Below are positions 1 through 12,054 of a stretch of DNA of 64,000 nt, one piece after another. The notes under the pieces are model-generated. The model searched no databases and was not told where the DNA came from. It saw only the letters and a list, made by a program, of their open reading frames with translations. The DNA comes from Reticulitermes lucifugus (lineage: Eukaryota > Arthropoda > Insecta > Blattodea > Rhinotermitidae). Location: the NCBI GenBank assembly GCA_026260175.1, contig JAKCWW010000375.1:53493-117492 (forward strand). Direction: 5' to 3'. The translations under genes and the position numbers were made by a program. How positions within the stretch are numbered: the first letter of the stretch is position 1; the number at the start of each line of letters is the position of its first letter.

Positions 1-952
1 TGTGACTCACGAAATATTTATTTATACAATAAGTGTTGAAAGACGGTTTGCTAAAAAGAACACTGTCATCTTGGTTATGACACCGTGTGGGCTGGTGTTG
101 TCGCCCAAGTCGTGTACTGCACAGCAAAAATTCTGTATTTGTTAGGTCGTAGTTTTCATCTGAATGTAACGGATGAGGGAATTATGAGTAGATATGCAAG
201 GATTTTGAAATGTGCGATAATGTACTATAAAGGAAAAGTAGTATTCCTCTAAATACTGAAACTGGAACTGTGTACCTCTCGAATAACAATTTTTCTCGTT
301 ACTATTAGAGAGACGGCTCAGTGATACAACCTTCATTTCAGTAATTCGTATTGTTGTTCCTGTTTTCTCACTGTTATTATTATCATTTTTTTCAAGACCA
401 TCTTTAAGTTATTGGTACGGTGTTTAATAAGGCTGTACACCTCGTATTGGGCAAACTCATTCGCTCAGATTTTCCTGTCATTTGTGGAAGCTGAAAATAT
501 ATGAATTCACCATACAGTCTTACACCATACGTCCTCAACACGCTTTTTAATATTATTAATCCTTATAAGTCTTAGTTTATGAAGGAGTCCTCTTTCTTCA
601 TGTATTATGAGTAAAATGTTGTAAGTGTATAAGTACATTACTTATCTAGTCCAATAATAACATTGAAATTATGACCAATGTAAATAACTGGTAAAAAGTC
701 GGGTTACCTGGGGGTCTCTGCATTATTAAAAATGACTTCTGAAGTTGTTGAAAAGATATTTCATATGAACTTCCAGGATTAATTGATGTCGTTGGCGAAG
801 CTAATAGTCCTGTCATCAATGGTGTATGATAATGGAAGTTACGTCACGAGAAAAAAAGAGGATATGTTACTCTAGCAATAAACGGTTACTTAAACAAAAT
901 CTCACGCAAATTCCCGGGATGGCATACATAAAGGCGGGGTCCGCCTGCAGTG
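1..952. other. Gene-free AT-rich stretch
   Basis: No supported feature. Open frames are about 65 codons or shorter, with no recognisable domain, no splice-flanked coding block and no repeat structure that I can see. Confidence 0.6.
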
Positions 953-1115
953 ATTCGCGTGAAACCGATAAACAAACAGTTCTGCCTGCTCAGATTCGTG
1001 TGAAACCGACAAACAAATAGTTCTGCCTGCTCAGATTCGTGAGAAACCCGCAGGCAAATCGTTTTGCCTGCGTAAAATTCATATAAAACCCCAAACCTAA
1101 CAACTCTGCCCATAG
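953..1115. repeat. 41-bp tandem repeat, about 4 units
   Basis: Successive units begin at 953, 994, 1035 and 1077 with 'attcg(c/t)gtgaaacc' and carry 'ttctgcctgctcag' towards their ends. The first two steps are exactly 41 bp and the third is 42 bp. Units 1 and 2 are nearly identical; units 3 and 4 are progressively diverged, so the array decays toward its right end. The sequence just before 953 ('gcctgcag') looks like the tail of a further partial unit. Because 41 is not a multiple of 3, the open frame across it on the minus strand is unlikely to be coding. Confidence 0.85.
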
Positions 1116-1394
1116 AGACTCCAGCGAAGATCACACGTAAATAATCCTATTTTTGAAGATCTTTGAGTGAGTCTAACAAAATAATTGGTCTGGTCTAAGA
1201 ATTCGTGTTAAAAATAAAACATTAATTCTGTCCACGAAAGGCTTATATTAGAACTACAAAATATATTTATAACTGTAAATATTTTCTAAACACACAAACT
1301 ATAATTCTGACCATCTCAGTTCTTTGCGGTTTGTGTTAGTGAAGATGACTGTAATTTGATAACATAACGTTGCGTTTCTGAGAGATAAATAAAT
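1116..1394. other. Gene-free stretch
   Basis: AT-rich sequence between the 41-bp array and a decayed SINE. Nothing recognisable. Confidence 0.5.
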
Positions 1395-1562
1395 GCGACT
1401 GGACTATTGGCCGGATGATATTAACATGGAAGCCGAACTAATCGGAAAATAACTTTCCCCAGTGCCACTGTAACCACCACAAATTCCACAAAACAGGCTT
1501 GGGATTGAACTCTGGCCTATACGGTGACAGACAGAAAACTAACCGGCAGAGCTATGTGCGTG
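1395..1562 (-). mobile_element. Decayed tRNA-derived SINE, family B
   Basis: Reading the minus strand, an A-box-like 'tagctctgccggttag' (1538-1554) precedes a B-box-like segment opposite 'gggattgaactctgg' (1501-1515), then a tail opposite 'ccaccacaaattccaca'. The same order occurs in the better copy at 13165-13360 ('ccaccacaattcccaca', 'gggatcgaacccgg', 'gactaaccgcctgagcc'). The copy is diverged and not likely to be active. Confidence 0.6.
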
Positions 1563-2538
1563 AATAACATTGTAGGAAAAGGATAAAAGAAAAAGCTTGC
1601 CTTTAATGCATTTTTATTTCCCGTTGTTAAAGTGCTCAAAATCGTGGATACATGGAGACAACAATCAATGGGCTTCCAAATATAAAGCACATCACAGTGT
1701 TAACTTGTTTCTCTGATCGTCTCTCAAAGTTTAACGTTATAAGCCACAATTTCTGACAAACAAATTCAAGCTGTATCCATGTTAAAATGTATGTTACTCT
1801 TTCTTACATAGTTTATTCATGCCTTCTCATCTGCATGGGTTAGAACATGTTAAATTAGAGGTCGACTGCAAACTTTGAGCAAGGGTCCGTTTTATGTTTT
1901 AAGATAGGCTCTAAGAACATGATAAGATTTATGAAAAATACGAAGCAACCTAAAGAACTACCAACCAGGCTTAGAATATTGCACAGTTCTTTCTCAGCAT
2001 TTTGTAACGCAGGAGCTTTATGAAATGCGGCAGCATCGACCGCAGACCTCAGTTCAGAGTTGTACAGCATAAGGAGGCTGAATTAGACCTTGCTAGCTGA
2101 ACTGTTCTCATTTCATTCTGGGGGGTTAATTTAAGGCAGTTGAAGCTGGAATTAGCAAAAGAGAATAAGAGAGGGAAGGCCTGTACTGTCGTAGCTTGAA
2201 GAAGTGCAGAATTATTTACAAATAAAAGTGAACGGGTGGAGGCAAAGGCAAATGTTAGAGAAATGGGAAATGGGACCAAGCTTAGAGCACGTAGACAATA
2301 AGAGTAATAGACTACATGTGACAGTTCTTATCTGAAGAACTTGTTACGTTTTAGTACTGTTTTTATAATTATTTAATCTGTCTCTACACAAAAAATTATA
2401 TTTGTAACTCAATACGTGTTCGCACTTGATTTACAACCTTTATTATCAATTTTTTTAAATAGTTCTTAGTAAGAATTATATTAACATCTTCGGCTTAGGC
2501 TGTTTTATGGCCGTAATAGATAAATAGATAATAGATAG
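1563..2538. other. Gene-free stretch
   Basis: Short overlapping open frames on the minus strand (1855-2279) give no recognisable protein and no signs of coding constraint. No repeats seen. Confidence 0.5.
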
Positions 2539-2705
2539 ATTATTACCAATATTACTACTACTTCTACCACTACTCCTACTACTACTAGTACAACTACTCC
2601 TATTGCTACTACTACTACTACTAGTAGTACAACAAACACTACTCCTACCACTACCCCTACTACTAGTGCTAATACTCCTACTACTACTACTAATACTATC
2701 AATAT
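2539..2705. repeat. ACT/TAC trinucleotide-rich microsatellite
   Basis: Imperfect runs of 'tactactac' interspersed with 'cctac', 'tagtac' and 'accac' variants. On the minus strand it reads as a valine-rich open frame, which is a by-product of the triplet composition and not a gene. Confidence 0.9.
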
Positions 2706-4406
2706 TAATTACTGATATAGCCTATTAATCAAGTTAATGTTATTGTGGTACTATATTTTCTACAAATGTTCTTACACGGGATTACTGTGTACTGATTACA
2801 GTCATGTTTATTTTTCTTTCTTTATTTAAATTTGGTGTTTAATTAAATAAAATTTAAAGCATTATTTCTTTTTTAGAGTTTTGTCATAGCTTTGTTCTTA
2901 AAATAATTTTTTAATAATAGTCACTCTGTTACCTGATGTGATTTCTTCTTATTATATTTTCTACATATTTTGCTTAGCGATTAGTTTTTTTATGTATATT
3001 CTCTTAAGTCCCTGTACTGTCTCTGTAATTGGCATAATGACTTTAGTGGCAGCACATTCATAATAAAAACTGAACTAAGTAACGCTTAATTGTAAAGTCT
3101 TGCAGCGTCTGATTTAAAATATCAAATTTTAAACGTCAGATTCATAGACACTTTTCAAAAATCACTTATCCAAATTTCACAAAAGAATTTTTCATTTGGT
3201 GTTCCTTCGAACCCCTCCCACAATGAGATAGGAGATATGCAGCTCACAAATACTTTCAAGGCCTTAACCTCCTTGTAGAGAAAGCCTGAATTATTTCATA
3301 CATCATCTCGCCGTAGAACATTCCACAACACGTATCTTTCATATTTCACATCTACCCCACATCCATGTCAGCGAGAGGCTGTCAACACATCCATCATCCA
3401 AGACTCAAATAGTGCCACTTCAATCTACCATTTTAGGAACTGAGTATGTGAAATATTCACTGAAAACTGCTGGTCCTTCATTACGAAGCACTCGTCAGCA
3501 AAATATTGCAGATATGCCTAAGAATGTCTATTACTCTTCATGGCTTTCTACTGACGTTGAAATTTACGTCAGCTCAATATAATAGGCAAGAAATTAGTAA
3601 TAGTCATTTATTTGTGTTCTTTTAAATACCTCCTTCTCGTAGCCACATATATTTGTTACAAAGAGTAGTTTCAATACAAACAGGATTATACTATGTATGT
3701 TCTGGCAATGATATATCACACCATAATTTATTAACTTTGTAGACACTTTCATTCTGTAATATATTAAAATTAACATAATTAATAAAACACTACGTTTCGG
3801 AAGAAGGATCGGACAACTCCTTCAGGCTTGATTCTCAAACAATACCATTTTTGACTATCGTATTGAATCCCGAACAAACTTTACAATGCTGCCAGTACAT
3901 TTACATGAACTCAGATATAAGTGAGAAATATTTTGTGCGGTTTGTACCTTAAAGAACACCGTATGAATTGTCTCGACGAAAAATAAAATATTGCACACCA
4001 GAGAGTTTCAACAGACATGCAATTTTGTGTATGACACGGAGTAAAGTGTTGTGAAGCCTGAACGAACTCTGGATGCAGGCGTTGCTACCAAGGCACTTTG
4101 TATGGGATGTTACTAAGTTAAATCGAATATGAAAACAGTATAAAAGAGAAACGCTTGTTGACAACTTAACTGCTTTTCACACAGCGTGAGTTTAAAATTT
4201 ATAAAGGAATTCTAGAAGTAGCCCACAGCACTGGAAATGTCATTGTAAATAAATGAAAGACAAGCCAATTTTGTGAATTCTATAATAATTTATCGTAATG
4301 TTAATATTATACACGTAATAGTTATTCCCATCTTACACTAATTTCTAACTGACTAACTTCACGGTAAATTTTGGAATCATCATCCAGTTGTGCATATATA
4401 TATATA
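2706..4406. other. Gene-free AT-rich stretch
   Basis: Nothing recognisable. The sequence is strongly AT-rich at 2706-3130. Open frames at 3594-3776 and 3949-4164 have no domain signature. Confidence 0.5.
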
Positions 4407-4756
4407 ATCACTATTTCAGTTTTACAGAATAAATACATTACTTTTTTCATACTCTTTTTTAACCTACAACACGTTTCGGCCGCGTATACTGGTCATCATC
4501 AGGTACAAACTCACAAAGTAATTAAAGAAAAGTGTACGATGAGGTGGAGGCCTCCCCTTTACAGTTAAACATTTAAATTTAAATTTAAATTTAACTTTCA
4601 ACTGTAAAGGGGAGGACTCCACCTCAACGTATACTTTTCTTTAATGATTTTGTGAGTTTATACCTGATGATGACCAGTATACGCGGCCGAAACATGTTGT
4701 ATAAAAAAGAGCACGAAAACAGTGTTTGTTTATTCTTTAAAGATTAAAATAGTAAC
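4407..4756. mobile_element. Long-arm hairpin element (non-autonomous), hammerhead-like motif in both arms
   Basis: A near-palindrome of about 350 bp. The inner arms 4452-4566 and 4600-4711 are highly complementary (both carry 'gtttcggccgcgtatactgg' or its complement and the 'cccctttacagtt' block). Weaker complementarity continues out to about 4407 and 4756. The centre is an 'aaatttaaatttaaattt' loop. Each arm holds a CUGAUGA...GGCC-GAAAC segment (minus strand 4503-4465; plus strand 4663-4701). No open frame fits a transposase, so it is non-autonomous. Relatives lie at 5870-6545 and 50163-50280. No convincing target-site duplication was found. Confidence 0.8.
4657..4705 (+). ncRNA. Hammerhead-ribozyme-like fold (right arm of hairpin element)
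   Basis: Positions 4657-4663 (UUUAUAC) pair perfectly with 4699-4705 (GUAUAAA) as helix I. CUGAUGA is at 4664-4670 and an extra U at 4671. Helix II pairs 4672-4675 with 4685-4688 (GACC/GGCC, one A-C mismatch). GAA is at 4689-4691, then the palindrome ACAUGU at 4692-4697 as a potential helix III, and U at 4698 in the cleavage-site position. A self-complementary helix III with no loop would need two RNAs, as in known dimeric hammerheads. The extra U after the core departs from the canonical motif, so catalysis is unproven. Confidence 0.4.
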
Positions 4757-5869
4757 TTTATGGTAGTCAATCCATCTTTAGAGGCTATACTTTTCCATTC
4801 AGTCTAGAAATAACCTGTTCATTATGGAATAAGAAAATTTTTAGTGTTAAAATTGTGTTATAAAAAGTGATGCTCTAACAATTTGTGTTTTTACAATGGT
4901 CGACCCCTGATACCCATTCCAAATCACTTAAATAAAATCCACACACTAATATTGTAATTGTTTGATGTTTATTTAAAATTGTCCTCATATCTATATATAA
5001 GAAAACCTCTCTTCAAAGAAGTGAAACGAGGTTCCGGACGAGTAGAAAGAGAGAAGTTCCTTCTAAACGCCGAAAACCGCTTGTCCAGGGACACAAAGTC
5101 ACATCTCAGAAGAGCGGAATCCGTTGATAACATCCCTGTGGAAACATCAGAACTCAGACCTACATAAAGTCCGTCCATGGGGCGTTTTCCTTTTTGGTTC
5201 TCCGGGTGAAAATTCTGTACATATCTCTCAACTCTGTCATCCGTGCTTCATTGGCCGAACATATTTTGTCTTTGATAGTAAATGAAACTTCCTTCAGAAT
5301 AAAGGATACTTTGGGGCAAGTCTAATACCGAAAATATCATTAAACAAACCACGACAAATTTTCGCTGAAACTTCTAGTCTCCAAACTATAATATTTCACA
5401 TCTCAAATTCGATACTTTAAACCCCAAAAGGCGATCCAGCTTGGACACATAAAATAACAAGTTATAAAACGTCGCAGCCACAAGTCTTCTGAGACGGTAC
5501 GCCACGTCGGCTGGTGATAAATTTCCGACGTTTTTCAAGATCGTTGTGTTTTATCATGCTCTGGTCCAAGTAGTCCACAATTGTAATATACCGGAAGAAT
5601 TATACCTTCATCAAAGGCTATGAGACACTCAAACCTTGCTCAAAAAATGTTCCCAGAACGAAATATTTCTGGGGGTTTCGGGTAACACCAGCAATCAATC
5701 TTGGTAATCAAGGTAAGAGTGGTAACCGTAAAAACAGTGGAAACTTCAGTACCCAAAGTAGTCATAAACATACTTCTTTTTTAATATAGATATTAAATAG
5801 TTTGTCCTTTGTTCTGTTTCTACCATACCTGTAATGTGTTGAAAAATTATAGTAGAAGTTCTGAATGTC
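4757..5869. other. Gene-free stretch
   Basis: Frames of 69 codons open on both strands at about 4958-5178 mirror each other and have no recognisable domain. Nothing else is seen. Confidence 0.45.
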
Positions 5870-6545
5870 AACTATTTCAATCTTTGTCAGAGCAAAAACA
5901 AAAATATTCACATGCACAGTTTATTTTCTCTACAACATGTTTCGGCTGCGTACGCCGAGTGGACTGAACTAGCAACCGCATATGCAATCTACACGCTGTC
6001 TACACAAAACAACTGCAGTTCTACACATTAATACCTTGAAAGGAGAATATACAGATTCCTGTATTCAGCAAACATACCACAGAGCCGTACAACTTTCACT
6101 AGAACATAGGATGTTGTAGCAACAAAGAAGCCTTCCAAGAACGCTTCCTCCAGCAAAAATCATTACACCGCATATCGTAAACAAAGCAGCAAAAACAAGA
6201 TAACGTTAAACACCGCCGGTTACGGAACTGATTCTCTACATATTTTCTAAGAAATAGAGAACTTTTCCATCTAGTGTTTTAATAATTATACGTAGATAAT
6301 TTTAACTATTAAGATGTATGCAAATACATGTTGTTTCTTATAGGGAATAATAGGTAATTGCATGGTTTTGTATATATCTTAAATGTAAAGGAGAGGCCTC
6401 CACTTCAACATAGGTTTTTTATTTTACGATCTTGTAACTTGTACATGATTATGGCCGACGTACGAGGCCGAAACATGTTGTAGAGAAAATGAAGCGTGCA
6501 AGTGAAAAGTGTTGACTTTACTGTGACAAAGACTGAAATATTCGA
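5870..6545. mobile_element. Composite inverted element related to the 4.4-kb hairpin
   Basis: The ends are inverted copies: 'ctctacaacatgtttcggc' at 5928-5946 is matched by its complement at 6467-6485, and weaker complementarity runs outward to about 5870 and 6545 (shared 'tatttcaatctttgtc'). The block 6385-6450 ('ggagaggcctccac', 'gtacatgatta') matches the inner arm of the 4407-4756 element. The interior 5964-6380 does not match, so it is either an insertion or a diverged loop. The right-hand core is degenerate (AUGAUUA instead of CUGAUGA), while the GGCC/GGCC helix and GAAACAUGUUGUA are intact. Confidence 0.6.
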
Positions 6546-7342
6546 TTACATACACAACGGGATAATAATTCTAAAATTTTGAGTATCAATTATTACGAAA
6601 ATCCATCCCGTGGGAGACGGACAGACAGACAGGCATGTCGAAGTTTATAGTCGCTTTTCACAAATGATTTATGGGATCGCTTAAAAATCTTAATAAACTG
6701 CCATTATCAGTAGTTTTATTCAGTTTCCACCTGCTTATCAACGAGACACTCCTTTTTGGAAAACGAATTCCCTCAGTTGTGTTAAACTGATTTATCTTGA
6801 CAGGAATGTAGGTATGTTTGATATCGTGTAGGTGTAAAACGTGAGATATGGGCACAGAGCTGGAACTAGAAGGCGGAATGACAGTTGTAACGCTCGTCGT
6901 CTACGGCTCCGATCATTCTATATTTATCGAAAATCAGTTTTAACATTTACGTGTTCTGGAGTGGAAAATTGTAAGAAACAAGTTATGTTTTGTAACGCAA
7001 TAGAGAATTCTGTTTATTCAATTTGTTATTTCCTCACACCCATACTTTATAAATCACTCGCTTGTTACTTTATCTGCTTTGATGGCAATAAATTGGCAAT
7101 GTCTACATCATTTGAGATAGACGTATAAAAACCTGGGCAATACAAATATGTGGAGCCGAATATATAAAACATAAAACTTATGAAATAAAACGTAATTGGA
7201 CATGTATTTTTACTGAAATTCTTAAATTCGAAATTAGACATGTCCATCAGTTTAAATATTTTATTAACAAAGAATTTTTTGCATTTTTTAAATAAAATAT
7301 TATTTCTCACGGTATCTTTATTTCCAGTCTCTACTGAGAATT
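6546..7342. other. Gene-free stretch
   Basis: Short open frames (6841-7128 plus, 7065-7400 minus) overlap one another and run into a SINE. No domain or exon signals are convincing. Confidence 0.5.
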
Positions 7343-7565
7343 GCGAGATTTTTGGCAGCCGTCCAGACCGACCCTGGGGTCCACCCAGCCTCCTATACAA
7401 TTGGTACCGGGTCTCTTTCCCGGGAGTAAAGCGACCAGGGCGTGTAGTTGACCACCCACCCCCATCTAGCGCCGAGGTTAAAGAAAGAGTAGAGCTATAC
7501 CTCTACTCCCCCTCTGGGCCTTCGTGGCCTGTTTCAGGGTGAACGTTACCTTTTTACCTTTTTTA
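7343..7565 (+). mobile_element. tRNA-derived SINE, family A, 5'-truncated
   Basis: Contains the family A middle ('cgtccagaccgaccctgggg', 'ggtaccgggtc', 'gtaaagcgacca'), the 'accacccacccccatctag' block and the tail 'ctccccctctgggcc' ending in 'acctttttacctttt'. It lacks the tRNA-like head with the A and B boxes seen in the 29.3-kb copy. Confidence 0.8.
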
Positions 7566-7649
7566 CTGAGAATTACCCAATCAAAATATCTGATGTTTAT
7601 TCACTTTGGTGTTAAACATATTCAGTAAACTTGAATCACAATATTATGA

Positions 7650-7868
7650 TTTGTCGCACTGTCTCTTGTGCTTAGAACTATGGGACAGATAAGAGAGACT
7701 TTGGTGTTCGATTCCCGGCAAGCGCAATAATTTTTTATCTTACCCAGAGCACTGATGCCCATCCAACCTCCTATTTGGAGGGCACCGGGGGCTATTCCAC
7801 GGGAATAAAGCGGGCTGAACGTGACGCTGAGCACTCGTTTACATCTATAAACAAGGTTAATAATTAAC
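7650..7868 (+). mobile_element. Diverged family A SINE
   Basis: A B-box-like 'gtgttcgattcccgg' near 7706 is followed by diverged middle sequence ('cccatccaacctcctattt', 'cgggaataaagcgggctgaacg') and the 'acatctataaacaaggttaa' equivalent of the tail. It sits about 85 bp downstream of the previous copy in the same orientation, so this may be successive insertion. Confidence 0.6.
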
Positions 7869-9944
7869 GAATTTATAACGTCACTCATTCGCAAGGTTTC
7901 AGTGCATGATGACCAGTTGCGTAAAGTGAAATTTCACGTTTACTTTGTTAATTACATGGAAATAGAAAATTCCAGTGTCACCCATAAAATCTGTAAACCA
8001 TGAGTTGAATCTATGTTAATTCCTCTAAATTCAAATCACATTCCATATATAAATAGCAAGCTTGAGTAATTTATTATTACCTAGTCTAGTATCAGGTTAA
8101 AACATGATTCTTACTTTATCACTAACAATGTATTAGCGACACGGTCTGCGTCTTAAGACGTATGTATTCAAATGCTAGTTTAATTAGATGAAGAAGTTTA
8201 AAGTGATGTGAGAGGAAGCGGCCGTGACCTACTTTCAGGTATTATCCAGTGCATTATATGGAAGGATTGTGAAACCTTTGAAACCCTGCTACTCAGAATA
8301 CGAAGCGTGAGTAGTGTCCACTCTACCACTACGTTCAGTAGGATATAATTGGCTGGATCTAAATGCATTTTCGCCTTTCATGTTTTTGAATTTTAAGCCA
8401 CAAAGTAGAGGTAATTACCACCTCAAACAGCAAAGAATTATGCCATTAACAGATGGCAATGGCAATAACTAATGAGGCAGCAAGTTCCGTGGTTCTCTGA
8501 AGAACATGAAGCTTCAACAGAGTCACTAATAGGAAGACTGTCCACCACTTCTCTTTGTAGAATATGCGATCAGAGAAAGAAGAACAATTTTGAAGTGTAA
8601 GGAAGCGGCTTGCATCCTAAACATACTATTGCAGTCGCCTTTATCAGTATTAATAGAAGCAGAAATCACTGCCTTTTATCAGAAACACTTAAGGAAATGA
8701 ATTTCAGTCTAGGTGCTAGACTTATAACTAGAAATATAAATAAAGATTTCATTGTAAATATCCGTTTATAAATCGCTTTACGTTTACACTGTTACACACT
8801 CCATTAACACAAGATGCTGCATACAAGGGGCGAGATTATATGAAGAAAAATAATTATTAAACACTCTAGTTCAAGAGCTTTAGAACACTGTGTCACACTA
8901 TGGAACAAAACCGACTACTTTAAAATACGAAGTTTTCAATGTGACTTCCGCCCTTTCGCAAACATTCCTCTAACAGGCGCATATTTCTCATCCCGCGGCG
9001 CAACACATACACTGGGACTGGCGATTTCTCTTATAATTCTGAGATTTAGTTCGGCAATATTTCATGGGCAATAAACATAAACTGTACCTATTAAGTAGCT
9101 TCAAAAAGAAGAACCACAAGACGACAAACCAGATGGCCACACCGGCCATGAATTATCCCAAATTCAGGAAGTGATATAATCAGGAAACAACTGGTTGAGG
9201 TTATTAAACGGATATCTGACCATATGCGACAATGCCCAGTCTTGTTAAGACACTGTGTTTTCGTTGACTTAAGGAAATTAAGTTAACTGTCGTGTGAAAA
9301 TGAATCGTGTGGATATGGCGGACTGCTATTACCGTTAACATCCTTTCCTTATTGTCTTCGAAAGATTTCGGGCCAATTATTAGGGCCACACTCGGAACTT
9401 CGTACCGTGTAGTGGTTATAATGCTGTTGGTCAGGTTCTCGCGTGCCATATATCGGAAACTTTGTTCATTACCGAATGTTGAGAGATAAAAATAAGCTTC
9501 ATAGTGCATTCACATAATGCAAACTTCATCCTCGTCCACACGAGTCAGAAATTTAAGACAACATTTGCGCGGCAGTTTCAATTGCCTTCTAATAAAGCTT
9601 GCATTATCCGGACCTTGAAGCGATGGAGTTCAAACCCATATGTAAAGTTCATCGTAAAACCCCGTGTGAGACACTCAATGCAGCTACGTGGCGACGCGCA
9701 GGAAACTGAGAATTCTGTTCCAGAGCCACCATGATAATCTTAATAATTTCCGGTGGACGAATGAATCCTTCTTTCGTCGGAAAATTTTATTTAGGGCCAC
9801 ATCTCTTTTCTCGAAGTTTTTGATCCGTGATTTAATGGCAAGAGCTGAAGGAAGTTTATTTGAATTTCCGATGAAATAACCGTTGATCGCCAGCAACATT
9901 GTGGTAGATCCTATGAAATGCTTTAATATCCGATTCACAAGGTG
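7869..9944. other. Gene-free stretch
   Basis: No repeat or gene recognised. A 101-codon minus-strand frame at 9204-9509 and a 60-codon plus frame within it are antisense mirrors with no recognisable family. Confidence 0.45.
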
Positions 9945-9949
9945 CACTG

Positions 9950-10160
9950 GTGGGCAGGATAGCTCAGTCAGTATAGCAACTCGTTACCTGCTGGTCTGTC
10001 TGGTGATGGAATTCCGGTGGAGGCGAAATTTTCGGTGCCCGTCCCTACCGGCCCCGAAGCCTAACCAGCCTCCGGGTACTTCCCGATGGTAAAGCGGCCA
10101 GGGCCCGGTGTTATAACTGCCTCCCCTCTGTGCCTGCGCAGGTATTTCATGGGTGATAAT
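9950..10160 (+). mobile_element. Family A SINE
   Basis: The tRNA-like head 'ggatagctcagtcagtatag' (A box TAGCTCAGTCAG) is followed by a degenerate B box ('gatggaattccgg'), then the family A body 'gtgcccgtccctaccggccc', 'ccagcctccgggta', 'gtaaagcggccagggcc' and a shortened tail. The head is among the best preserved of the family A copies here. Confidence 0.7.
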
Positions 10161-12054
10161 AGGCAGAGGTCCATTGCTTAATGGTTACTAAATGCTACGG
10201 CGAAGATATCAGAATGCATGTGACAGCATGGCCCATACCACATAGGCTCGGAACAAAAATGGTCCCATATGTCGCTCGCTTCTCTGCCAGATCCCTTATA
10301 ACCAGAGGATAAAAACTTCATCCACTTGATGGCTGAAATTCTTAGAGGTACTCGTGAAGAAATGCTTTCTAGCACTCATCAATGCAGTAAATATTAATAC
10401 CGTCACGTTCTAGTTAGAATTTATGACGTTTACTTCCCTCGAGTGTTTCAGTCTATATGGCGAAGCCAAAACATGAAGAAACCACTTGTAAAACATTAAC
10501 ATAATTGGGTTTAAAATACTAAAATTGTCTTCAATGAAAAGGGAATTATTTTACCTGGCTCATTATAAGGCCCGGTGGAGGGATCTTGTAAACACGATGT
10601 TGTGTCTTCGCCAAAAAATACCTTTATGGCAGCCATATACTTTTCTACGTGGATTCTACTTCTGATCTCTCTAAGTAACACACCTTTCCCTGGCACCTTC
10701 ACCTTTCCCTAAGGTGAAAGACCATACGAAGTACAGTTTCCTGTAATGGAATACAGCATTTTATCACCTTTGTCTTCAAATCAATAGTCATAATTCATTA
10801 TACAAATTGGAAGGATGTAGGCTGAAATTAGAAAATAAGTGTCTGTCATGGCGTTTCCTGATCTATTCAGAAAGCAAATGGACAGAGTTACACATACAAA
10901 CTGAAAATTTGGATTTGAGGGAGAAAGTGGATTCTTTAAGAGCCCATTTTCACAAGAAATATCCTCAACACGGCCTCAAATGACTGGCAAAGCTTCACCA
11001 CGGACGACTGTAATTCTGTTTCCTTCCTTCCTGAAATATATCTCTCTGTGTTGTTATCATACAGTATCCTGCCACATCAACAACACAGAACTGACAAATC
11101 GCAGCGGCAAGAGCTACGAGATTCATTATTGGTTGCCTTCGCCACCCAAAACGAATGGTGGCCGAGCTGTCAGGCGCCATTCATCAGCCAACATTTTGGA
11201 CGTTTCTCACAATCATCATCCATCTCTAATGTCACTAGTCGCCAAACAGTCCGACTGAGCCATAATGAAATTAACAAAACTTGTATTAATTAAAAGGTTC
11301 CAAATTCAAACGAATGACATATAACATGAAACTATGAAAGGAATGGATATTGGTGTCTTCTGATGCGTAATTTCAAAAGCTGAATCATAGAATTACAAAT
11401 TGTAAAAACTTTGGGCTTTAGCAAACATTTCAAATTCTGTAAATCTTAATATTGCCCTTAGAATAATTGATTTCTTTCTTTGTCCAAATATACCGTGCTT
11501 TCCTCTTCTGCCTTACTTCGCGAGATTCTTTAGAGTATTAAGTGCTGTAAAAGGCATGACACGCGATATTGACTGGTAGATTGACACTGTAGCCGATTCC
11601 ACTTACAGTAAACCTATTTTCACAAATAAATAAAAGTTTGGGGTTTTATTTTAACACAGAGCTAAAATAAGCCACCCAAAGAAAAAGCATTAAACTTTGT
11701 AACATTATTCCTGACGCTGCTATAAATTTTATTGTGTTTATATATATATTATAATATTTTTCTTGAAAATTGTAGATCCCAAACCATTAACTGCAGCTGT
11801 AAATATTCCCTTCTTATATTCTTTGTATTCAATCTGATGATGGCTACCTAGCTATCCGAAACCTATAGCTGTTTATAGTTTTAATTCGTAAGATTAAAGT
11901 TCTATTTAGAGTAATGTATTTACATTATTCTTGCGATAATAAGAACTCATTCTAAACACGAGTAAAACACCTCTACTTAAGTTGTTGATTCGGAATGGAT
12001 ATTTAATACCAGGGCCTCTCTATCCAATTTACTTCTGAGACTCCCACCACGGAA
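10161..12054. other. Gene-free stretch with one hammerhead-like motif
   Basis: Short frames at 10178-10375 (minus), 10511-10702 (minus) and 10980-11293 (several frames) cannot be assigned. At 11834-11862 a CUGAUGA-U-...-CCGAAAC motif occurs (listed separately). Otherwise nothing is seen. Confidence 0.45.
11834..11886 (+). other. Degenerate hammerhead-like motif
   Basis: CUGAUGA (11834-11840), then U and a weak stem (GGCUA with UAGCU), GAAAC, and a following hairpin with 'ctata'/'tatag' arms that would correspond to helix III. Helix I is at best 3 bp. It carries the same extra U after the core as the other copies. No inverted partner was found nearby. Confidence 0.25.

Noticed and set aside
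2505-2702. Valine-rich membrane-like protein
   Set aside because: Produced by the ACT/TAC trinucleotide repeat.
9204-9509. 101-codon minus-strand frame
   Set aside because: No recognisable domain, a mirrored frame on the other strand, and no splice or promoter signals. Length is within what AT-rich random sequence gives.
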